NCBI RefSeq assembly: GCF_002204745.1
Contig: NZ_NIRR01000005.1
Coordinates: 1-64,000 of the forward strand
Direction: 5' to 3'
Length of the DNA: 64,000 nucleotides
Origin: Hymenobacter amundsenii
Lineage (GTDB): Bacteria > Bacteroidota > Bacteroidia > Cytophagales > Hymenobacteraceae
Part shown: in pieces, positions 9,386 through 18,429 of the stretch
Position numbering within the stretch: the first letter of the stretch is position 1
Layout: the number at the start of each line of letters is the position of its first letter
Notes under the pieces: generated by a model
Databases searched by the model: none
What the model was told of the DNA's origin: nothing
What the model saw: the letters and a program-made list of their open reading frames with translations, nothing else
Position numbers and translations under genes: made by a program

Positions 9386-9492
9386 TTGCCGGCCAGCGGG
9401 GCGTTGCAGAGGATCAGCCGCTCAGCAACACAACCCAGCAACCGGCATAGGAAGTCGATTTCTAGAAGGCACAGGATAAGGAAACCGGTGGT

Positions 9493-10767
9493 TCAGGTAG
9501 TGGCAGGTACTTCGGGGGCAGCGGCCACGGCCGGTACGGCGGGCGTCCGGCGGCGCAGCAGCCAGGTGCCGGCCAGCAGGGCCAGGGCTACCAGGCCGCC
9601 GTACAGAAACGAGCCGGTGGCAAAGCGCGTCCCCAGAAAGCCGGCCAGCGGGTAGGCGAAAGCCCACCACAGGTGGCTCCAGGCGAAGTGCGCCCCGTAC
9701 ACGCGGCCCTGAAACGCCTCGGGCGTCTGTTCGGCAATAATGGTTTGGGTGGTCAGGTTCACCCAGTTCTGGCCGGCCCCGGCCACCAGCCACAGGGCCA
9801 GCAGCGGCCAGAGCCCGGCCCGGTTGGCGGGCAGCACGGCCAGCGTGGTGAGCAATGCGCCGATGAGCACGAACGTGGGCCGGGCCAGGCGCTTGTCGAG
9901 CACGCCGGTGAGCAGCGCGGCCACCGTGGCCCCCACGCCAAAGGCCGACATCACCCAGCCATAGTACGTGGTGTCGAGCCCCAGCTGACCTTTCACGTAG
10001 CCCACGGTATTCACCAGAATCAGGGCGCCGCTCACGGCGGCCACCAATTCCAGCAGCAGCGCGTAGCGCATCAGGCCATTGGCCCACAGGCGCCGGGTGC
10101 CTTCGAGCAGGGTTTGCAGGTTTACGCGGGGCACTTCGGCGCCGGGCTTGGCCTGGGCGGCTTCGGCCTCGGGACTTTGCAGGCGGCCGGGCAACGTGAG
10201 CACCAGCGCCGCCGACACCAGGAACGTGGCGGCATCCAGAAAAAAGATGTTGCGGGCCCCCATAAACGCGGCCACGGCTCCCGCCAGCCCCGGCCCCAGC
10301 ACGCCCAGCAGCTCGTAGGTCGCGCCCGAGAGGCTGATGGCCTGCGGGAATTCTGCGTCGGTGGTAACGGCCGGAATCACGGCCTGGAACGTGGGCGTGA
10401 AAAAAGCCGTGAAGGCATTGACCACAAACATGAGCGTGTACACCTGCCACACTTCCGTCACGAAGGGCAGCAGGGCAATAACGCCCATGCGCACCACGTC
10501 GGCCACCACCAGAATGGTTTTGCGGTTGAGGCGGTCGGCCAGCACCCCGGCCAGGGGCGAGAGCAGCACGAAGGCCGTCACGCGCAGCGTCAGGGCAAAG
10601 GCCAGGATTTGGGCCGAGTCGTTGCCGCCCAGCTCGAAGGCCAGCAGAGCCAGGCCCACCCACGTCAAGGCATCGCCGAGCAGCGAAGTAGTTTGCGCGG
10701 CGTAGAGCCGGGCAAATACGGGGTTGCGCAGGCTTCGGAAAGGGGTTGCCAGGGAGGACATGGGCAT
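9493..10767 (-). CDS. MFS transporter (MFS_3/EntS-like)
   Basis: From the ATG at 10767 the protein is 424 residues with about 12 hydrophobic helices. The start FRSLRNPVFARLYAAQTTSLLGDALTWVGLALLAF and the A-like motif LAGVLADRLNRKTILVVADVVRMGVIA between helices 2 and 3 are typical of the MFS_3/enterobactin-exporter-like branch, which exports small molecules or drugs by proton antiport. The C-terminus is Ala/Pro-rich and probably cytoplasmic. An earlier in-frame start at 10806 would run through a terminator-like hairpin (10791-10813) and is unlikely. It lies downstream of the heavy-metal efflux genes but is separated from them by that hairpin. The substrate is unknown. Confidence 0.87.
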   Translation of the reverse strand: MPMSSLATPFRSLRNPVFARLYAAQTTSLLGDALTWVGLALLAFELGGNDSAQILAFALTLRVTAFVLLSPLAGVLADRLNRKTILVVADVVRMGVIALLPFVTEVWQVYTLMFVVNAFTAFFTPTFQAVIPAVTTDAEFPQAISLSGATYELLGVLGPGLAGAVAAFMGARNIFFLDAATFLVSAALVLTLPGRLQSPEAEAAQAKPGAEVPRVNLQTLLEGTRRLWANGLMRYALLLELVAAVSGALILVNTVGYVKGQLGLDTTYYGWVMSAFGVGATVAALLTGVLDKRLARPTFVLIGALLTTLAVLPANRAGLWPLLALWLVAGAGQNWVNLTTQTIIAEQTPEAFQGRVYGAHFAWSHLWWAFAYPLAGFLGTRFATGSFLYGGLVALALLAGTWLLRRRTPAVPAVAAAPEVPATT

Positions 10768-10790
10768 GTATAGACGAAAGAACAGGCAGG

Positions 10791-10813
10791 AAAAACGCGG
10801 CCCCATGGGCCGG
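10791..10813 (-). terminator. Intrinsic terminator after the czc operon
   Basis: On the minus strand a GC-rich stem (10807-10812 with 10798-10803, 3-base loop) is followed by a T run (complement of the five A at 10791-10795). It lies just after the stop of the CzcB-like gene at 10827 and before the MFS gene, so it should end the metal-efflux transcript. Confidence 0.6.
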
Positions 10814-10826
10814 ATAAAAACGGCGG

Positions 10827-12005
10827 CTACTCTTCTTCTTCGGCGTTTTTCATCTTCGCCAGCAGCGAATACGCGCCTTCGGTCACGAAGGTGGTTGTGG
10901 CCGGCAGGTCGGCGGGCAGCGTCACTTCGGTGAAGCCGTCTTCGCTACGGCCGGTGGGCAGGGCCACCATGCGGTAACGACCCGCCGCTTCGGCCACGAA
11001 ACCGTAGCTCTGGCCCTCGAAGCGCACCAGCGCCGCGTTGGGCAAAGCCATGACGTCGGCGCGGCCGGTTTCGATGATGGCCCGCACGTAGAGGCCCGGC
11101 AGCAGGGTGGGGTCGTTCTCCTTGTCCAGGTGGCCGTGAACGCGCACCGTGCGGTCGGCCCCAATAGCCTGGGCAATAAGGTAGACGCGCGCCGTGCGCT
11201 CCTGGCCGCCGCTGGCCGAGTCGGCGGGTAGCGAGAACCGGATGAGCTGGCCCTTCTGCAGCTTGCTCACGTCCTTCTCAAACACGGTCAATTCGACGTG
11301 CAGGTGCTCGGGGTCCACGATTTCGAACAGGGTTTCGGTGGGCGTTACGGCCTGGCCCACGGTCACGTTCACCGTTTTCACGAAGCCGGCCCGGGGAGCG
11401 CGCAGCGGGGCCGTACTCACGATGCGCCCGCCCACGGGCAGGCCCGCCAGCCGCAGCCGGGCGGCCTGGGCGTTGGTTTGCACGCGCAGGGCGTGGTAGT
11501 CGGCCTGGGCCCGCTGGTAGTTTTTCTGGGGGGCTACTTCCTGCTCGTACAGCTCTTTTTGGCGGGCCAGCTCGGTGCGGGCGTATTCGAGGCGGGCGCG
11601 GGTTTCGAGGTAGTCCTGCTGGAGCTGCACAAAATCGGGGTTGCGGATGGTGGCCAGCACCTGGCCCTTGCGCACCCGCGTGCCTTGCAGCAGCTCGGTG
11701 TTTTCCACGAAGCCGCCCAGCGGCGCGGTAATGGCCACGGAGCTTTCCGGCGGCACGTCCAAGGTGCCCGTCACGGCCAGGCCCGTGCCCATCGGGCGGG
11801 AGCTGATGCGGCCGGTTTGCAGGCCGCCGGCCTGCTGCTCGGCGGGCGAGAGGATTACAACTTCCGGGTCGGCCTCGGCGGCTTCGCCAGGGGCTTCGCC
11901 GGCCGTTGCTTCCAAGTCTGTCGAGGCCGCTGCATCGGTTTTAGAGTCGCACCCGGCCAGGCCGAGGCCCAGCAGCAGCAGCAGAAATATAAAGGGAGTA
12001 CGCAT
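10827..12005 (-). CDS. czcB: RND efflux periplasmic adaptor subunit (CzcB-like)
   Basis: This is the membrane-fusion protein of a CzcCBA-type heavy-metal pump. It starts with a lipoprotein signal (MRTPFIFLLLLLGLGLAGC) and has the lipoyl-like half motifs (SVAITAPLGGFVENTELLQGTRVRKGQVLATI and, after an alpha-helical hairpin, GRIVSTAPLRAPRAGFVKTVNVTVGQAVTPTETLFEIVD), then the beta-barrel and membrane-proximal domains. The 392-residue length fits the family. It is 24 bp downstream of the pump gene on the same strand, so the two are co-transcribed. The Glu-rich tail (KMKNAEEEE) is too short and His-poor to be a clear metal-binding domain. Confidence 0.93.
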   Translation of the reverse strand: MRTPFIFLLLLLGLGLAGCDSKTDAAASTDLEATAGEAPGEAAEADPEVVILSPAEQQAGGLQTGRISSRPMGTGLAVTGTLDVPPESSVAITAPLGGFVENTELLQGTRVRKGQVLATIRNPDFVQLQQDYLETRARLEYARTELARQKELYEQEVAPQKNYQRAQADYHALRVQTNAQAARLRLAGLPVGGRIVSTAPLRAPRAGFVKTVNVTVGQAVTPTETLFEIVDPEHLHVELTVFEKDVSKLQKGQLIRFSLPADSASGGQERTARVYLIAQAIGADRTVRVHGHLDKENDPTLLPGLYVRAIIETGRADVMALPNAALVRFEGQSYGFVAEAAGRYRMVALPTGRSEDGFTEVTLPADLPATTTFVTEGAYSLLAKMKNAEEEE

Positions 12006-12029
12006 TGTTTAAGTCAGAAGAGGAATACC

Positions 12030-15000
12030 CTACTGCGCGGCGGTGCCGAGCAGGTAGTCGAGTTCGATGATGGTTTGATTATGGGCCAGCAGGGCATCGA
12101 GGTGGGCGGTGCGCAGGCGCAGCGCCCGGTCGAGGTTGAGCAGGTATTCGGAGTAGCCCATCTCGCCCGCTTTGAAGGCGCGGGTGCTCAGGCGCACGAT
12201 GACGGCGGCCTGGGGCAGGCCGGTCTGCTCGTAGAACTGCACCCGCTCGGCCAGCTCTTGGCGGCGGCCCTGCAGCTCGTCCACGCGGGCAGCCAGCTCG
12301 GCCTGGTAGCGCTGGGCTTGAGCTTGGGCCACTTTTTCCTGGAGGCGAGCAGCTTCCACCCGGGCTTTCTGCGGGCCCCTAATCAGGGGCAGCGCCACGC
12401 CGGCCGTCACGCCCTGGAACCGGTCGCCGCCGCCGTAGTAGCGTTCCGGCCCGCCCACGCCGCCCACGGTCTGCGGGCCAATCAGGCTTTGGTTGAAGTA
12501 GCCCAGCGTGAAGCTGGGCAAGCCCTGGGCCTGCTCGGCCTGGGTGGCGGCCTGCCGTTCCAGCACCTGCTGCTGCAAGACCCTGGCTTGGGTGTTTTGG
12601 GCCAACAGGGCCGTGTCGGGCCCGGCCGCCGGGGTAGCGGTGGCGGTGAGTGGACGCAGCACGCTGTCGGCAATAACGACCCCGTCGGGTTGCTGCAATA
12701 GTGCCTGGAGCTGGCGCCGGGCCACAGCGTAATCGGTGCGGGCCTGCCGCAAGTGGGCTTGGGTTTCGCCCTGCTGCACCAGGGCGGTGGCGGGCTCCAG
12801 GCGGGCCACTTCGCCGGTTTTAAAGCGCAGGTTGGCCGCCCGCAGAAACTCGGTATAAAGGCTGTCCTGCCCGCGCAGCACCCCCAGGCGGTGGCGGGCG
12901 TGCACGGCCTGCTCGTAGCTCAGGCGCACCTGCCGGCGCAGCTCGGCCTGCACCTGCGCTAGCTCCAGCTCGCGGGTTGCAACCCGCGCATCAGCCAGGC
13001 GGGCCTGGCTGCGGTACACGCCGGGCAGGCTCAAGGGCTGGGTGATGCTGATTTGGTTGTCGTTGCGGTAGGAGTTGAACTGGCCGTAAGAGCCCTGAAT
13101 GGTAGTGCGTCCCAGCACGTCCAAGGCCCCGCGGCGCACGGCCTGCTGGGCTTCGAGCGCCCCCCGGGCGGCCGTCACCGTGCCGTTCGTTTGCAGGGCC
13201 TGCGCAACGGCCTGGGCGGCGGAAAGCGGCGCTTGCTGGGCCTGGGCGGCGAGCGGGAGCAGCAGCAGAAGTAGTATGGCCAGGCGTTTAACTTCACCCC
13301 CGTCCCCTCTCCGCGGGAGAGGGGAGCCAGCCGATATTAATGAGAAATCGTCAGGCTCCCCCTTCTCTTTTGGAGAAGGGGGCCGGGGGGATGAGGTTTC
13401 CGCCAGCGCATACAGCACCGGCAGCACCAGCAGGGTAAGCAGCGTGGCCGTGAGCAGCCCGCCAATTACTACCGTAGCCAGGGGCCGCTGCACTTCCGAG
13501 CCGGCCGAGGTGCTCAGGGCCATCGGCAGAAAGCCCAGTGAGGCCACCGTGGCCGTCATCAGCACCGGCCGCAGGCGCACTTCGGCCCCGAGTCGGATGC
13601 GCTCCACCAAGTCGGTCACGCCTTCGGTTTTGAGCTGGTTGAAGTAGCCGATGAGCACGATGCCATTGAGCACGGCCACGCCAAAGAGGGCAATAAAGCC
13701 CACCCCGGCCGAGATGCTGAACGGCATCCCGCGCAGCCATAATGCCAGCACCCCGCCGATGGCGGAGAGCGGAATGGCCGTAAAAATCAGCACCGACTGC
13801 TTGAGCGAGCGGAAGGTAAAGAACAGCAGCACGAAAATGAGTAGCAGCGCCACCGGCACTGCTATTAAGAGCCGGTCGGTGGCCTGGCGCAGGTTCTCGA
13901 ACTGGCCGCCGTAGGTGGCGTAGTAGCCGGGGGGCAGCTTCAGGTCCCGGTCCACCCGGGTTTGCAGCTCCTGCACCACGCTTTCCACGTCGCGGCCCCG
14001 CACGTTAAAGGCCATAGTGATGCGGCGCTTGGCGTCGTCGCGCTGAATCTGGTTGGGCCCGTCGACCAGGGCCACGGTGGCTACTTGCTCCAGCGGCACC
14101 TGCGCACCGCCCGACGTGGCAATGAAGAGCTGCTTCACCGAGTTAATATCCTGGCGCAGGTCGGCGCGCAGGCGCAGCACCACGTCGAAGCGGCGTTCCT
14201 GCTCGAACACCTGCCCGGCCGTCTGGCCGGCGAAGGCCGTTTGTACGGTGCGGTTCACGTCCTCCACGTTGAGACCGAACTGGGCGAGGCGGTTGCGGTC
14301 GAGCGTCACCACAATCTGGGGCAGGCCAGTTACTTCCTCGGCGTAGATGTCTACCGCGCCGGGTACTTTGCGGGCCAGCGCCGCCGCCTGCCGGGCGTAG
14401 CGGCTGAGCTGCTGCAGGTCTTCACCGTAGATTTTCATCACCACATCCTGCTTGGCCCCGGTGCTCAGCTCGTTGAAGCGCATCTGAATGGGCTGCTGAA
14501 AGCTGAAGGTGACGCCCGGAATCACACCCACGGCTTCCGCCATTTTCGCGGCTAGCCCTTCCTGGGTGTCAGCCGAGGTCCACTTGTCCTGGTCCTTTTC
14601 CAGCACGATCATCAAATCGGCCGCATCTACCGGCATGGGGTCGGTCGGGATTTCGGCCGAACCAACCTTGCCCACCACCTCCTTCACCTCCGGAAACTGC
14701 TTCAATAAGATGCGCTCGGCCTGTTGAGTTTTGTCGGCCGTGTAGCTCAGCGAGCTGCCCACCAGCGTGCGCATTTCGACCGCGAAGTCACCCTCGGCCA
14801 GCGTGGGAATGAACTCGCCACCCAGCGTGCTAAACAGCAGCCCGGCCCCCACGAGCAACGCCACTGCCGTGCCCAGCACCAGCACTTTGCTGCGTAGCGC
14901 CCACAGCAGCACAGGTTCGTAGAGGCGGGTGAAAAAGGCCATCATCCGGTCCGAAAAGTTCTGCTTGGGCTGGGTGTTACGGCTGAGCGCCAGCGCCGAC

Positions 15001-16502
15001 ATCATCGGCACGTAGGTCAGACTTAGAATGAAAGCCCCCAGAATGGCAAAGGCCACCGTCTGGGCCATGGGCCGGAACATCTTGCCCTCGGTGCCTACCA
15101 GGGCCAGTAGGGGCAGGTACACGATGAGGATGATGATTTCGCCAAACGCGGCCGAGGAGCGGATTTTGGAGGCGGCCTGGTAGGTTTCCTCGTTCATCTG
15201 GTCCTGGTTGAGGCGGGCGGTAGCGGCCAGCGTGCCGCCGTGCAGGCGGTGCACAATGGCTTCCACGATAATGACGGCCCCATCCACGACCAGTCCGAAG
15301 TCAATGGCCCCCAGGCTCAGCAGGTTGCCCGATACGCCGAACACGCGCATCAGGCTGATGGCAAACAGCATAGCCAGCGGAATAACCGAGGCTACCACTA
15401 GGCCGGCCCGCCAGTTGCCCAGAAACAGCACCAGCACCAGAATCACAATCAGGGCCCCCTCGGCCAGGTTCTTGGTTACGGTGCCAATGGCCCGGCCCAC
15501 CAGCTCGGACCGGTCCAGGTACACATCGACGATAACGCCCTTGGGCAAGGATTTACGAACGGTTTCCATGCGCGTTTTCACGGCCTGAATTACTTCGTTG
15601 GCATTGGCACCCTTGAGCATGAGCACCACGCCGCCCACCACTTCGCCTTGCCCGTTGCGGGTCATGGCTCCGTAGCGCACGGCCGAGCCGATGCGCACCT
15701 GGGCCACGTCGCGCACCAGCACGGGCTGGCCGCTGGCGGTTTTGCGCACCACGATGTTGCCCAGGTCGGCGGGCGTGGCGGCCAGGCCTTCGGTGCGGAT
15801 AAAGTAGGACTGCGGATTGACGTCCAGGTAGGCCCCGCCGGTGTTCTGGTTGTTGCGCGACACGGCCTGGTACACCTCGTCCACGCTCACGCCCAGGGAG
15901 CGCAGCCGGGAGGGGTCGAGGGCAATTTCATACTGCTTGAGCAGGCCGCCGAACGAACTGACGTCGGCCACGCCGGGTGTGCCCAGCAGCTGCCGGCGCA
16001 CCAGCCAGTCCTGCATGGTGCGCAGGTCGCGGGCGTCGTGCTGCTGCTCGTAGCCGGGTGCGGGGCGCAGCACGTACTGGTAAATCTCGCCCAGGCCGGT
16101 GCTCACCGGGGCCAGCGTGGGCCGTCCGATGCCCGGCGGAATCTGGTCCTGCGCTTCCTGCAGGCGCTCGGATATCTGCTGGCGGGCCCAGTAGATATCC
16201 ACCTTGTCCTGGAAGACGATGGTGACTACCGACAGCCCGAAGCGCGAGAACGAGCGCACTTCTTCCAGGTCGGGGATGGTGGCCACGCTCTGCTCCACCG
16301 GAAACGAGACGAGGCGCTCGATGTCGCTGGCGGCCAATGAGGGCGCTACCGTGTACACCACCACCTGGTTGGTCGTGATGTCGGGCACGGCATCGATGGG
16401 TAAATGCTTCAGCGAGTAGCTGCCCCAGGCCACCAGGGCCAGGGTCAGTAGCCCGATGATGAGCTTGTTATGAATGGAAAAATGAATCAGCCGGTCGAAC
16501 AT
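12030..16502 (-). CDS. czcA: CzcA-family heavy-metal RND pump fused to a CzcC/TolC-like outer-membrane factor
   Basis: Residues 1 to about 1030 form an HME-type RND proton antiporter (FDRLIHFSIHNKLIIGLL start, AIDFGLVVDGAVIIVEA in helix 4, GSAEIPTDPMPVDAADL in the porter domain). The DFGxxVDGA form of helix 4 points to the divalent-cation (Co/Zn/Cd/Ni) CzcA class rather than Cu/Ag CusA. After helix 12 (VLPVLYALAET) a Pro/Lys-rich linker is encoded by a palindromic element at 13291-13397. Then a signal-peptide-like stretch LAILLLLLLPLAAQAQQ leads into about 420 residues of outer-membrane efflux protein with TolC-type helical repeats. Pump-OMF fusions of about 1450 residues are known in Bacteroidota; the element inside the linker is the unusual part. 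It is followed by czcB. Confidence 0.94.
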   Translation of the reverse strand: MFDRLIHFSIHNKLIIGLLTLALVAWGSYSLKHLPIDAVPDITTNQVVVYTVAPSLAASDIERLVSFPVEQSVATIPDLEEVRSFSRFGLSVVTIVFQDKVDIYWARQQISERLQEAQDQIPPGIGRPTLAPVSTGLGEIYQYVLRPAPGYEQQHDARDLRTMQDWLVRRQLLGTPGVADVSSFGGLLKQYEIALDPSRLRSLGVSVDEVYQAVSRNNQNTGGAYLDVNPQSYFIRTEGLAATPADLGNIVVRKTASGQPVLVRDVAQVRIGSAVRYGAMTRNGQGEVVGGVVLMLKGANANEVIQAVKTRMETVRKSLPKGVIVDVYLDRSELVGRAIGTVTKNLAEGALIVILVLVLFLGNWRAGLVVASVIPLAMLFAISLMRVFGVSGNLLSLGAIDFGLVVDGAVIIVEAIVHRLHGGTLAATARLNQDQMNEETYQAASKIRSSAAFGEIIILIVYLPLLALVGTEGKMFRPMAQTVAFAILGAFILSLTYVPMMSALALSRNTQPKQNFSDRMMAFFTRLYEPVLLWALRSKVLVLGTAVALLVGAGLLFSTLGGEFIPTLAEGDFAVEMRTLVGSSLSYTADKTQQAERILLKQFPEVKEVVGKVGSAEIPTDPMPVDAADLMIVLEKDQDKWTSADTQEGLAAKMAEAVGVIPGVTFSFQQPIQMRFNELSTGAKQDVVMKIYGEDLQQLSRYARQAAALARKVPGAVDIYAEEVTGLPQIVVTLDRNRLAQFGLNVEDVNRTVQTAFAGQTAGQVFEQERRFDVVLRLRADLRQDINSVKQLFIATSGGAQVPLEQVATVALVDGPNQIQRDDAKRRITMAFNVRGRDVESVVQELQTRVDRDLKLPPGYYATYGGQFENLRQATDRLLIAVPVALLLIFVLLFFTFRSLKQSVLIFTAIPLSAIGGVLALWLRGMPFSISAGVGFIALFGVAVLNGIVLIGYFNQLKTEGVTDLVERIRLGAEVRLRPVLMTATVASLGFLPMALSTSAGSEVQRPLATVVIGGLLTATLLTLLVLPVLYALAETSSPRPPSPKEKGEPDDFSLISAGSPLPRRGDGGEVKRLAILLLLLLPLAAQAQQAPLSAAQAVAQALQTNGTVTAARGALEAQQAVRRGALDVLGRTTIQGSYGQFNSYRNDNQISITQPLSLPGVYRSQARLADARVATRELELAQVQAELRRQVRLSYEQAVHARHRLGVLRGQDSLYTEFLRAANLRFKTGEVARLEPATALVQQGETQAHLRQARTDYAVARRQLQALLQQPDGVVIADSVLRPLTATATPAAGPDTALLAQNTQARVLQQQVLERQAATQAEQAQGLPSFTLGYFNQSLIGPQTVGGVGGPERYYGGGDRFQGVTAGVALPLIRGPQKARVEAARLQEKVAQAQAQRYQAELAARVDELQGRRQELAERVQFYEQTGLPQAAVIVRLSTRAFKAGEMGYSEYLLNLDRALRLRTAHLDALLAHNQTIIELDYLLGTAAQ
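13291..13397. repeat. Palindromic element copy 1 (inside czcA-czcC)
   Basis: The two ends form an imperfect inverted repeat (ACTTCACCCCCGTCCCCTCT at the left, the complement of CCTCATCCCCCCGGCCCCCT at the right), and each half folds into its own C-run/GAGA-G-run hairpin. The right half, read on the minus strand, carries the GAGCCTGACGATT motif shared with copies at 21064 and 24833. It is read through in frame, giving a Pro-rich linker (PRPPSPKEKGEP, then SPLPRRGDGGE). Confidence 0.8.
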
Positions 16503-16663
16503 CCGCTGGGTTGGGGGTTAGGTCTAACGCTTTCAGTGAAACCCTGCGGCGCGGCGGCCCCGGCCCAACGGGCGCAAGTGGCGGCGACATGACCCAGCTA
16601 GGCACGACTACGCCCTTAGTCTGACTAATCGAACGCTACAAAGCATCCGACGGCCCAGTGGGG

Positions 16664-17011
16664 TCAGCAGGAAAAAGAAGGGGTTAAACCCAGGGCGGCT
16701 GCCACACGCCGCCCGGCATCCGGGTCGGTGCTTGTTCTACCAGCCGGGCCCGGCGTGGGGCCCGCAGCCAGGCCAGCCCCGGGGCGCCGCCAACAGCGGG
16801 GCCGGGGCGCCGGGGCTACAACGCCAGCGCAGCAATGGCACTGGCACAACGGGGAGCACCAGTCGGCGCGGCTGGCCCCGGCCAGGTCGGAATGCGTTGC
16901 GGTTACCGTTGGCCGGCCCGCCGGTTCTACGCACGCCACGGCCCCGTCGGTGCACGGCAGGCACGAGAGGCAAGCGAAATAAAGCGAGAACAGGAGGGGA
17001 AGCAGCCGCAT
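16664..17011 (-). CDS. Small Cys-rich secreted protein (DUF6660-like)
   Basis: From ATG at 17011 (another at 17029) the protein is about 115 residues: a hydrophobic signal MRLLPLLFSLYFACLSCLPCTDG, then a Cys cluster CSPLCQCHCCAG around residue 55-65 and a low-complexity Pro/Arg/Gly tail. Small proteins with this layout (PC-T/A-D after the signal, then C-S-P-x-C-x-C-x-C-C) sit upstream of CzcCBA pumps in many Bacteroidota and are filed as DUF6660. The position here, 160 bp upstream of the pump gene on the same strand, matches. A role as periplasmic metal-binding or sensing protein is plausible but unproven. Confidence 0.65.
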   Translation of the reverse strand: MRLLPLLFSLYFACLSCLPCTDGAVACVEPAGRPTVTATHSDLAGASRADWCSPLCQCHCCAGVVAPAPRPRCWRRPGAGLAAGPTPGPAGRTSTDPDAGRRVAAALGLTPSFSC

Positions 17012-17227
17012 CAGGGCAAAGGTACGCAACGCCGGCGGGTTGGGTTAGTCGACTATTGCGCGGCCGGCTGACCACGCACGGCCGCTTCCGCCGCCACCAT
17101 GTCTTAGCGGTACCGCACCAAAAGCGGCGTCAGGCCCAGCCCGTTAACGTAGGCGCGGGATATGCCGGTGGGGTTGGTGCTACAGAGGGGTAACCTCATA
17201 CCGGGTAAAAGGAGTACACATTGTTCT

Positions 17228-17887
17228 ATGAAACAACTTCTGCTCGTTCCGCTGCTCATTTCTCTTCTAGCTGGCTGTCAGCCTGGTTCTGACGCCGCGC
17301 AGAGTTCCCCAATAACCGCGACTGCGCCTAGTGCCATGCCCGGCCCAGCCCAGCCAACGCAAAGCGCCGCATCGCCGGATACGGTTTCGGCAAGCCCGCA
17401 GCTGCTGGCCCTGACCTCGAATGCGCTACAGCTGGTGAGCCAGCCGACGGGTTCTACCCGGGAGATACCCTTTGGCATGCCGCAGCGGGAGCTGATGGCG
17501 ATAATCGGCAAGGTGCTACAAGCTGAGCCCAAGAGCGTCGGGATTAATACCGAATGTGGGGCTGGCCCCTTGAAAATGGCTTCGTGGAGCAACGGGCTGA
17601 CCTTGGTATTTCAGCAGAACAAAGCCCGTGCTGCCCGGGAGTGGCAATTTGTGGGCTGGTACGCGGGGGCGGCCAGTGGCGCAACGCCCAAAGTAGCCAC
17701 CATGGCCGGGGTCGGTATTGGCTCCACCCGGGCCGAATTGGAAGGCGCCTACGTCATCAAGGTTTTTGAATCGACGTTGGGGCAGGAGTTTTCTACCACT
17801 TCCGGCCTGTACGGGCTGCTGGATGGACCCGGAAAGGAGGCCGTTATTACCAGCTTGTGGAGTGGCACAAGTTGCAACTTCAGGTAG
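17228..17887 (+). CDS. Hypothetical lipoprotein (219 aa)
   Basis: The ATG at 17228 begins a clean lipoprotein signal MKQLLLVPLLISLLAGC, followed by a Ser/Ala/Pro-rich linker to about residue 70 and a folded domain: SREIPFGMPQRELMAIIGKVL, TECGAGPLKMASWSNGLTLVFQ, WQFVGWYAG and GVGIGSTRAELEGAYVIKVFESTLGQEFSTTSGLYGLLDG. The pattern of two FGM/GSTRAEL segments, each before a short helix, resembles duplicated small lipoproteins that monitor the envelope, but no family is certain. It stands alone, divergent from the metal-efflux operon. Confidence 0.7.
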   Translation: MKQLLLVPLLISLLAGCQPGSDAAQSSPITATAPSAMPGPAQPTQSAASPDTVSASPQLLALTSNALQLVSQPTGSTREIPFGMPQRELMAIIGKVLQAEPKSVGINTECGAGPLKMASWSNGLTLVFQQNKARAAREWQFVGWYAGAASGATPKVATMAGVGIGSTRAELEGAYVIKVFESTLGQEFSTTSGLYGLLDGPGKEAVITSLWSGTSCNFR

Positions 17888-18429
17888 ACTGGAGTAGCCT
17901 AGATTGGAAGCGGAAGTTTCTGCTAAGGGAATAAAAGAGGTCGGATACGACTTTCTGGGCCAATTTCACCAACAGCTCGTCTGCAAAATTGCCGTGTTCC
18001 GAGGTTGCTCGCTTTCCTGAAACCGTTGGGGCAGATCTGGCATGTGGTCATTTAGAAAAGCAGTATTCAGGGTAAAAAACTGATAGCCTTTTTCCGGAAA
18101 ATACAACGGCTGAAATCCAGCCCGTGCTCAACTGTTGTATCCCCTGTACAATGCAGGAAGAAGCCAACCGCACCACCCGGCAAGCAGCGCAAATGATACC
18201 CGAGGCAGCACTTGCATCGGCGTAACTCTTACTGCGTGGCACCCCGATATTGCGTCGGGACATAGCTGCGACTTTCCTTTTGCATGCTACCCATCAGTTT
18301 GCTGAATGAATATCTCGGAAGCGCTTAACTGCGTTTAGATAATTTTCCGCTGCCTCAAAGCAAGAACTCTACCGCCCGCTCGGGCGCGCTAGGCAGCGGT
18401 TTCCTGATTCCTTACCTAAAAGTATTCCG
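17888..18429. other. Gene-free interval (542 bp)
   Basis: No convincing gene is visible on either strand. A short minus-strand frame at 18048-18263 has no family features. A minus-strand stretch around 17930-18040 is open with protein-like composition but lacks a start. The base composition is more AT-rich than the neighbours, and part of it must hold the promoter of the HtrA gene. Confidence 0.4.

Noticed and set aside
9673..10773. Plus-strand frame of 366 codons opposite the MFS gene
   Set aside because: Antisense of a membrane-protein gene; rich in His, Gln and Gly with no domain.
11298..12701. Plus-strand frame of 467 codons over the czc genes
   Set aside because: It is the shadow of czcB and the outer-membrane part of the fusion pump; it crosses the gap between them by chance.
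17030..17230. Minus-strand stretch ending ISRAYVNGLGLTPLLVRYR and a stop near 17104
   Set aside because: It looks like the end of a protein, but only about 30 codons are open and no family could be assigned.
18048..18263. Minus-strand frame of 71 codons in the gene-free interval
   Set aside because: No start context, no domain, and composition unlike neighbouring genes.
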